Below are positions 58,374 to 64,000 of a stretch of DNA of 64,000 nucleotides, piece by piece. The stretch is from contig CAIVQG010000069.1 of NCBI GenBank assembly GCA_903907985.1, positions 61,106 to 125,105 of the forward strand. The letters are read 5' to 3'. This DNA is from an uncultured delta proteobacterium (GTDB lineage Bacteria; Desulfobacterota; Syntrophia; Syntrophales; Smithellaceae). A program made the translations under genes and the position numbers. Position 1 is the first letter of the stretch; each line of letters starts with the position of its first letter. A model generated the notes under the pieces. That model was not told the DNA's origin. It saw only the letters and a list, made by a program, of their open reading frames with translations, and ran no database searches.

Positions 58374-59505
58374 TTAATTGTGGTCGGAAAACAAAGGTAT
58401 TTGATTCACTGCCGTATTCATAAGATAAGCTTGAATAAATTCATCGATATCTCCATCGAGTACACGACCGGCGTTTCCATTTTCTAAATTTGTCCGGTGA
58501 TCTTTGACCATTTTATAAGGGTGTAAAACATATGAACGAATCTGGCTACCCCAGGCAATATCCTTTTTTAACTTATTTTCTTCTTTAATTTTGTCATTTC
58601 TCTGCTGCAATTCCCTCTCGTAAAGCCTCGATTTTAAATATTTCATAGCCATTGACTTATTCTTATGCTGGGAACGTTCGTTTTGGCATTGTACGACAAT
58701 TCCTGTCGGCAAATGGGTAATTCTTACAGCAGAATCGGTCTTGTTGACATGCTGGCCGCCTTTACCACCGGCGCGGAATGTATCGATCCGGAGTTCTTTT
58801 TCATCAATTTCAATTTCGATATCATCGTCAACTTCCGGATAGACAAAAACAGAAGCAAAGGAAGTGTGACGGCGGGCGCTGGCGTCAAAGGGGGAGATAC
58901 GGACCAACCGATGAATGCCGATTTCGGCCTTAGCGTAGCCATAAGCGTATTCTCCTTCCAGAGTAAAGGAAACGCTTTTAATTCCGGCTTCATCACCGGG
59001 CAACGTATCGATAATATTTGTTGTAAATCCTCTTTTCTCCGCCCAACGCAAATACATTCTTAATAACATTTCCACCCAGTCCTGAGCTTCTGTTCCCCCT
59101 GCTCCAGCGTGAATGGCCATGATCGCATTCATCGGGTCCTGCTCCGAGGCGAGCATCATTTTTAATTCATCCTGACGAACTAGAGAATCTAATTGATCCA
59201 ATTCAGCGCTTAAATCGATCAGCACTTGATCATCTTTTTCTTGCAACGCTATTGTCTGGAGATGCTCGATGTCACTTATATTATTGCTGAATTTTTTCCA
59301 ATTATTAATCTTCTCGACAAGTTTGGTTTTCTTTTGCAACATTTCCCGGGCCTTGGACTGATCATCCCAGAAATCACTTTTTAAAGATAACATCTCCATA
59401 TCTTTAATTTTTAATTCCATTTCCGGAACGTCAAAGACATTCCCCTATGTATGAAATGCGCTTCTTGAGATCATTTATCGTTTCTTGTATGTTTTCTACC
59501 GTCAT
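58374..59505 (-). CDS. prfB: peptide chain release factor 2, expressed by programmed +1 frameshift
   Basis: RF2 releases proteins at UGA and UAA. The gene starts with ATG at 59505, preceded by AGGGAGGA, encodes 24 residues (MTVENIQETINDLKKR...), and reaches an in-frame UGA at 59433-59431 in the slippery CTT TGA C. A +1 slip continues as DVPEMELK to give about 376 residues in all. The recognition tripeptide SPF is in RISPFDASARRH, and GGQ is in RAGGKGGQHVNKTDS. It overlaps lnt by 35 bases. This is a functional gene, not a pseudogene: the slip site autoregulates RF2. Confidence 0.96.
59431..59446 (-). promoter_or_regulatory. prfB programmed frameshift signal
   Basis: On the minus strand AGGGGA (59446-59441), an internal Shine-Dalgarno-like element, precedes CTT TGA C, with the UGA at 59433-59431. 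When RF2 is scarce, the ribosome slips +1 and makes full-length RF2. Confidence 0.92.
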
Positions 59506-61087
59506 TTTTTGTCCTCCCTTTCCATAAAACCAACACAAAAAAGAAAAATACTAATCCAAAGCAGACAAATACGAGAATATCTCCATATTTAACATAGACT
59601 GTCTGTATATTGGAATATTTAACATTTTCTTTGAGCGCAGCTTTCTTAAAAATATTCGTCTGGGCAACAATTTGCCCTTGCGGATCAATAATTGCCGAAA
59701 TCCCCGTATTGGCGGCCCTTACCAGGTAAAGCCTGGTTTCTACCGCCCGAAATACAGCCATAGAGAAATGCTGAAAAGGCGCAGAGGTGGCTCCAAACCA
59801 GGCATCGTTGGTTATATTGACTAATAACTCGGCACCTTCTTTCTTATATGTTCTCGCGGCAAAAGGCAATATTCCTTCATAACATATTAGAACTCCAATT
59901 TTTCTATTATCTACCGTTAAAGGATAATAACCGGCGCCGGCACTGAAATCACCCATGCCCGCAGTGAGTTTTATAATGAACGGGAAAACGTTGCGCAATG
60001 GCACATATTCCCCATATGGAACAAGATGAACTTTATCATACTTACCCGTTATTTCACCAGCCGGTGATAAAAGATAAGCGCTGTTATAATAATTAGTATC
60101 GTTTTTTGAATTTTCATAGCTTGTAGATCCAAAGATAAACCAGCTTTTTGTTTTCAAAGATATATCACGAACCTGCTTTTGCAGATTGTTGGCATCCTGA
60201 TAATTAAAGGGCAGCGCAGTTTCCGGCCAGACAACTAAACCTCCTACTGCCGGCGCATTCTGCAGGGAAAGCTGTTCATAAATATTAATTGTTTCTTTTT
60301 GATAACCTTCATTCCATTTTATAGATTGATCAATATTGCCTTGAATTAATGAGACTTCAATTTGCGCTGCATTATGCAAAACCTTATCAATCTGCCGGGA
60401 TCTCTGGACACCGTAGATTAATACTCCGGCAACAATAAAAAAAACAACTCCTGCTAAAACCAATTTCTTTTTTGATTTATAAGTAGATAGTTTGAAAAAA
60501 GCTGCATTCACCAGAACAATTAAAAACGACAGACCAAAAACACCCGAAACATCGGCAAACTGAATAAGATTATTATTCAAATACTGAGAATAACCGAGAT
60601 TCTCCCAAGGGAATCCAGTAAGAAGATGTGACTTACAATATTCCAGGCAAATCCATAAAACAGGAGCCAGAATATACAGAACAATTTTGGGCCGGAAGAA
60701 CACGATGCCCGCAGCGAATACTGCTGTATAAAGGCTCAAGTAACAAGCCAGTAAAAGCATTAAAATAATTCCCGTATATAAGGGCAGATAACCATAACTA
60801 ACTACAACAAAGGTAATCCAATATATCATCCCTATGTGGCAGACCAGGCCGGCAATAAAACCAAGAAGCAAACCCTGACGGATGGAAACAACTTCTTTCA
60901 TTGCCCGAAATAACGGAATCAGTGCGATCCAAGCCAACCAGCCGGAGCCATATTTAGGAAAAGATAAAAAAAGCAATACTCCACTGGCGACAGCTAAAAA
61001 AATAGCTTTCCGGGTCAATGCCTTTTTGAATGTTGAGCAAGGAGTTTCAATCCCTTGTTCTTTTGCTTTGGGGTTATTATCGACCAC
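59471..61087 (-). CDS. lnt: apolipoprotein N-acyltransferase
   Basis: Lnt adds the third acyl chain to outer-membrane lipoproteins at the periplasmic face of the inner membrane. The 538-residue protein has a cluster of membrane helices (about 25-215) with GFPWENLGYSQ, then a nitrilase-type domain with catalytic Glu in VVWPETALPFNYQ, Lys in GKYDKVHLVPYGEYVP, Cys in GVLICYEGILPF and VNITNDAWFG, and a final membrane helix (about 505-525). GTG start; it overlaps the CorC-type gene by 11 bases and prfB by 35. The presence confirms a diderm cell. Confidence 0.97.
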   Translation of the reverse strand: MVDNNPKAKEQGIETPCSTFKKALTRKAIFLAVASGVLLFLSFPKYGSGWLAWIALIPLFRAMKEVVSIRQGLLLGFIAGLVCHIGMIYWITFVVVSYGYLPLYTGIILMLLLACYLSLYTAVFAAGIVFFRPKIVLYILAPVLWICLEYCKSHLLTGFPWENLGYSQYLNNNLIQFADVSGVFGLSFLIVLVNAAFFKLSTYKSKKKLVLAGVVFFIVAGVLIYGVQRSRQIDKVLHNAAQIEVSLIQGNIDQSIKWNEGYQKETINIYEQLSLQNAPAVGGLVVWPETALPFNYQDANNLQKQVRDISLKTKSWFIFGSTSYENSKNDTNYYNSAYLLSPAGEITGKYDKVHLVPYGEYVPLRNVFPFIIKLTAGMGDFSAGAGYYPLTVDNRKIGVLICYEGILPFAARTYKKEGAELLVNITNDAWFGATSAPFQHFSMAVFRAVETRLYLVRAANTGISAIIDPQGQIVAQTNIFKKAALKENVKYSNIQTVYVKYGDILVFVCFGLVFFFFVLVLWKGRTKNDGRKHTRNDK

Positions 61088-61895
61088 TAAGGTTCTCTTT
61101 TAGTCTGATTTTAACTTTTTTAATGCTCCGTTCGTCGGCATTTTCAATAATTATTTCTAACCCTTCTATTTGAAATATTTCTCCGGTCAGCGGAATTCTC
61201 TTAATCGAATTTAAAATAAACCCACTGAGAGTTTCATACCGCCCTTTTTCCAGGTCGATATCTAAATATTCCTCAATTTTTTCAATTTCCGTTCTGCCGT
61301 CAATAACCAACGACCCGTCAGGTGCCGGTGATATTCCGTCAGCTGCAGTAATCGTTTCATGTTCATCACGAATTTCACCGACGATCTCCTCCAATAAATC
61401 TTCCAGAGTCACTAACCCGGAGGTTCCACCGTATTCATCAATCACAATGGCGATATGCTTTTTATTTTCTTTTAATTCCTGGAAAAGTAGATGGGTGTTT
61501 TTTGTTTCCGGGATATAATAAGGTTTCGTCAGGATCGTTAAAATGTCTTCTTTTGTAATTTGTTTTGTCCAGAAAATAAGCAAATCTTTAACGTTTAAAA
61601 TTCCGATAATGTTATCGATTGTATCGCGGTAAACCGGAATTCGTGTATGTCTCGATTCGATTACTTCGGCGATTATTTCCTCTATTGTTGCTTGTGTGCT
61701 TACTGCCCGAATTTCGGTCCGGGGAATCATTATCTCGCGAACCAAAATATGGGTGAAATCTAAAATATTTTCGATCATTTTCTGCGAAGACTTATCCATT
61801 AAACCGAATTTCTGCGCTTTTCTCAGGATTGTTTCGATTTCCTGCTTTATATAATCATGACTTCGCCAGAAAAAATATTTTTGCCCGTTGATCAT
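61077..61895 (-). CDS. CorC/HlyC-type CBS domain protein
   Basis: A 272-residue soluble protein with two CBS domains (about 55-180, MIPRTEIRAVSTQATIEE and HIAIVIDEYGGTSGLVTLEDLLEEIVGEI) and a C-terminal CorC_HlyC transporter-associated domain (about 190-270). Such proteins, called CorC or YbeX in proteobacteria, are linked to magnesium/cobalt efflux and ribosome assembly and often lie beside ybeY and lnt, as here. AAGGAG precedes the ATG. Metal and partner are not known. Confidence 0.9.
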   Translation of the reverse strand: MINGQKYFFWRSHDYIKQEIETILRKAQKFGLMDKSSQKMIENILDFTHILVREIMIPRTEIRAVSTQATIEEIIAEVIESRHTRIPVYRDTIDNIIGILNVKDLLIFWTKQITKEDILTILTKPYYIPETKNTHLLFQELKENKKHIAIVIDEYGGTSGLVTLEDLLEEIVGEIRDEHETITAADGISPAPDGSLVIDGRTEIEKIEEYLDIDLEKGRYETLSGFILNSIKRIPLTGEIFQIEGLEIIIENADERSIKKVKIRLKENLSGR

Positions 61896-61916
61896 GATTA
61901 AAAAACTCTCCTTTGT

Positions 61917-62789
61917 TTATAGAGCACGCAAATATTCCGGCCTCAACCTGCTTAAATCTTCCTTGTCGATTACTGAACTGATCATCTTTAAAATTTTATC
62001 TTTTTCCCTCGGCAGATATGCCTTTATCGGTAAATAATTGGATGCGTGATTGGATGTAAAATAACAATTTGTAAAATTGGAATTAGCTACAATCAAATAT
62101 AATTCCCTTATAAAACCAAATTTATCAGGCAGAACAAATCTACCGGCCTGGTAATCAAGAGCAAGTTGTGTATTCGGCACAAACATTACGGTCAATGCTC
62201 CTGCAAAGTCAGGGTCTATATCAGTTAATATTTTAGCCGTATCTAGGGCGTGCTCAATACTTTGTTCTATTCCACCCAATCCCAACAAAACAGTAACGGA
62301 AAGCAAAATACCGGCTTGTTTTACCCTTTGTGCGGCTTCGACCATTTGCTCGTAAGTCACGCCTTTTTGCACTTTTTTCAGCAATTCAACGTTACCCGTT
62401 TCCACACCGAGATATATTATTTTCAAACCCAATTCTTTTAATGTTTTTAGTTCATCAACTGATTTTCTTAATATGCTTTTGGCATTGGCATAAGTTCCGA
62501 TTCTTTTTACAGTCGGCAGGTATGCATTAATTAACTTAAGCATTTCTTCGAGTCTGACCTGAGGTATTATCAGCGCATCTCCGTCACATAAAAAAACTTT
62601 TTCCACGTGTCCATAAGAGCGCGCTTCACGTAAATCTTTTTTGATGATATCTAAAGATTTGATTTTGAATTTTTTATCCTGATAGGCTCCGCAAAATGTG
62701 CATTTATTATGAGAACAACCGGTAGTTACCTGTATTAACAAACTATAAGCCTCACTGGGAGGTCTAATTATCATTCCTTCATAATCCAT
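61917..62789 (-). CDS. radical SAM protein (Elp3/coproporphyrinogen-like)
   Basis: A 290-residue single-domain radical SAM protein. The cluster motif C-x3-C-x2-C lies in GCSHNKCTFC near residue 25-34, followed by FLCDGDALIIPQ, YLGVETGNVELL and GIEQSIEHALDT. There is no B12 domain. The C-terminus (LPREKDKILKMISSVID) resembles uncharacterised anaerobic members. The substrate is unknown. It lies 21 bases before the CorC-type gene with AAGAGG upstream of its ATG, heading the leftward run to mltD. Confidence 0.86.
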   Translation of the reverse strand: MDYEGMIIRPPSEAYSLLIQVTTGCSHNKCTFCGAYQDKKFKIKSLDIIKKDLREARSYGHVEKVFLCDGDALIIPQVRLEEMLKLINAYLPTVKRIGTYANAKSILRKSVDELKTLKELGLKIIYLGVETGNVELLKKVQKGVTYEQMVEAAQRVKQAGILLSVTVLLGLGGIEQSIEHALDTAKILTDIDPDFAGALTVMFVPNTQLALDYQAGRFVLPDKFGFIRELYLIVANSNFTNCYFTSNHASNYLPIKAYLPREKDKILKMISSVIDKEDLSRLRPEYLRAL

Positions 62790-62922
62790 GTTTATTCTTT
62801 CCTCTTTTTATAAAATTACTAGATTAGCAGTAAAAATGCAAGTCAATGAAAATTCATCAGCCTGCACTAAATAAAATCTTTATCCAATCAATGATTATCC
62901 CAATTGTGTTGGGGAAAACTTC

Positions 62923-62959
62923 AAAAAAAAGGGAGCCACTTTAAAAGCTGACTCCCTTT
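62923..62959 (-). terminator. intrinsic terminator of the tRNA-Val/tRNA-Asp unit
   Basis: Read leftward, AAAGGGAG (62959-62952) pairs with CTCCCTTT (62935-62928) and is followed by eight T. It lies directly behind tRNA-Asp. Confidence 0.85.
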
Positions 62960-62966
62960 GGTTTTC

Positions 62967-63043
62967 TGGCGGGGCCAAGGGGACTTGAACCCCTGCCCTC
63001 CGGCGTGACAGGCCGGCGTTATAACCAACTTAACTATGACCCC
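62967..63043 (-). tRNA. tRNA-Asp (anticodon GTC)
   Basis: A 77-base tRNA with acceptor GGGGTCA...TGGCCCCG, anticodon loop CTGTCAC giving GTC, a normal T-arm GGGG TTCAAGT CCCC and encoded CCA. It is downstream of tRNA-Val by 36 bases in the same leftward transcript. Confidence 0.96.
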
Positions 63044-63079
63044 AAAAATCTTTATTCAAATTTTTAAAACTAACTTTTA

Positions 63080-63155
63080 TGGTAGGCGGAACAGGACTTG
63101 AACCTGTGACATCCACGGTGTAAGCGTGGCGCTCTCCCAACTGAGCTACCCGCCC
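63080..63155 (-). tRNA. tRNA-Val (anticodon TAC)
   Basis: A 76-base tRNA with acceptor GGGCGGG/TCCGCCT, D-arm GCTCAGTTGGGAGAGC, anticodon loop CTTACAC giving TAC, T-arm CAGG TTCAAGT CCTG and encoded CCA. It is first in a two-tRNA unit with its own promoter. Confidence 0.96.
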
Positions 63156-63179
63156 GCAATCCCCTAAAACATTGTGAGG

Positions 63180-63208
63180 CTTCTAGCAATAATGGTATTA
63201 CTTGTCAA
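63180..63208 (-). promoter_or_regulatory. promoter of the tRNA-Val/tRNA-Asp unit
   Basis: On the minus strand TTGACA (63208-63203), 17 bases, TAGAAG (63185-63180). Transcription starts near 63172, shortly before tRNA-Val. It overlaps nothing, lying between lon and the tRNAs. Confidence 0.6.
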
Positions 63209-63222
63209 GCGATAAATAGTTT

Positions 63223-64000
63223 TCAATTCACCGCTGGAGTACTTACCTGTATGTCGGGAGTACAGCTATCGATAAAGTTATCATCTTCTTTAACAAAAAC
63301 TATTTTCAGCACCTCATCGATGTGTTCCACAAAAATTATTTCTAAGGCATTTTGCACATTCTGCGGTACGTCCGCTATATCTTTTTCATTATCTTTGGGG
63401 ATAATAACAGTTTTTATATTACCGCGATGGGCAGCAAGAATTTTTTCTTTCAGTCCGCCAATCGGCAATACTCTTCCTCTTAATGTTATTTCTCCGGTCA
63501 TGGCTAGATCGGATCTCACCTTCTTCTTCATTAAAGCAGAAGCGATAGCTGTGGCCATAGCAATACCCGCGGAAGGACCATCTTTGGGTATTGCGCCTTC
63601 GGGAACATGAACATGAATATCAATTTTTTTATAAAAATTATTAGGTAAACCAAATTGTTGAGCACGCGCCCGGATATACGTTAGCGCAGCCTGAACTGAT
63701 TCCTGCATGACATCGCCCAATTTTCCGGTCATAACCATCTTGCCGGTGCCTTCCATCGTAGATGCTTCAATTGCCAGAAGCTCGCCGCCAACTTCCGTCC
63801 ATGCCAAACCAATAGTAAGTCCAATTTCATTTTTACCTTCGGTTTCACCATGTCTGAATTTGGGAACACCGAGATATTTGGGAATCGAATTAGCAGCAAT
63901 GCTTATTTTTTTCTTGGTGCCGTTACTAACAAGTTCTTTAGCAATTTTCCGGCAAACAGAGGCAATTTCTCTTTCCAGATTACGCACACCCGCTTCCCGC
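63223..64000 (-). CDS. lon: ATP-dependent protease Lon (5' part outside window)
   Basis: The last 259 or so residues of Lon; the frame is open to the right edge with [13 protein letters not shown] at the border, so the ATPase domain lies outside the window. Visible is the end of the AAA lid and the protease domain: [15 protein letters not shown], then [21 protein letters not shown] with the catalytic Ser, and [19 protein letters not shown] with the catalytic Lys. Lon degrades misfolded and regulatory proteins in the cytoplasm. The tail [14 protein letters not shown] is a poorly conserved C-terminus. Confidence 0.95.
   Translation of the reverse strand, partial: REAGVRNLEREIASVCRKIAKELVSNGTKKKISIAANSIPKYLGVPKFRHGETEGKNEIGLTIGLAWTEVGGELLAIEASTMEGTGKMVMTGKLGDVMQESVQAALTYIRARAQQFGLPNNFYKKIDIHVHVPEGAIPKDGPSAGIAMATAIASALMKKKVRSDLAMTGEITLRGRVLPIGGLKEKILAAHRGNIKTVIIPKDNEKDIADVPQNVQNALEIIFVEHIDEVLKIVFVKEDDNFIDSCTPDIQVSTPAVN

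Noticed and set aside
58374..59420. prfB as a gene truncated at its 5' end or a pseudogene.
   Set aside because: The missing N-terminus is present upstream in frame 0 and joined by the classical slip site.

Overview
The window reads as chromosomal DNA of a Gram-negative, probably anaerobic bacterium of deltaproteobacterial (Desulfobacterota, possibly Syntrophia-like) type. This is inferred from an AT-rich base composition, an outer-membrane lipoprotein pathway (lnt, a parvulin lipoprotein), indolepyruvate:ferredoxin oxidoreductase (iorAB), four radical SAM proteins, a very large hybrid kinase, and gene neighbourhoods such as tilS-ftsH-folP-acpS-tsaE-lysC, hom-apgM and phoH-pgpH-ybeY that I associate with that group. 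No phage, plasmid, CRISPR or intact insertion sequence is visible.

Layout. 1-5.2 kb: a truncated MATE exporter facing left, then miaA, a glycosyltransferase-like protein, a lipoprotein parvulin with a long structured leader, and an MBL-fold hydrolase. 5.2-9.1 kb: leftward panB with a DUF2520 oxidoreductase, then a GC-rich bifunctional homocysteine methyltransferase/methylene-THF reductase with its own promoter and terminator. 9.3-17.9 kb: a leftward three-gene signalling block made of a 2386-residue kinase and two duplicated response regulators with a cysteine-rich tail. 18-21.4 kb: two B12-type radical SAM proteins and a small unknown partner. 21.4-21.9 kb: a decayed REP-type transposase. 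21.9-29.8 kb: rightward housekeeping run gph, tilS, ftsH, folP, acpS, tsaE, lysC and an HhH protein. 30.5-38 kb: tRNA-Pro, then hom, apgM, a thioesterase, a TPR protein, iorAB and a CbpA-like chaperone.

38.4-45.3 kb: a leftward run dtd, DUF1285, guaB, dnaE, UPF0280. 45.4-56.4 kb: rightward PilT-like ATPase, radical SAM protein, small membrane protein, an M16 peptidase pair, an M20 peptidase, phoH, pgpH and ybeY. 56.5-64 kb: leftward mltD, prfB (with programmed frameshift), lnt, a CorC-type CBS protein, a radical SAM protein, tRNA-Asp, tRNA-Val and the 3' part of lon.

Functionally the window is mostly core metabolism and maintenance: aspartate-family amino acids (lysC, hom, possibly apgM as homoserine kinase), folate and pantothenate synthesis, methionine synthesis, tRNA modification and decoding (miaA, tilS, tsaE, dtd, prfB), ribosome and RNA maturation (ybeY, phoH), proteolysis (ftsH, lon, M16/M20) and envelope building (lnt, lytic transglycosylases). 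The accessory or less explained parts are the giant kinase with its twin regulators, the radical SAM pair with its small partner, the PilT-like/radical SAM pair, the structured leader at 2.97-3.2 kb and two decayed genes. I found no single locus that I can claim as a demonstrated new system; the kinase array is the best candidate.
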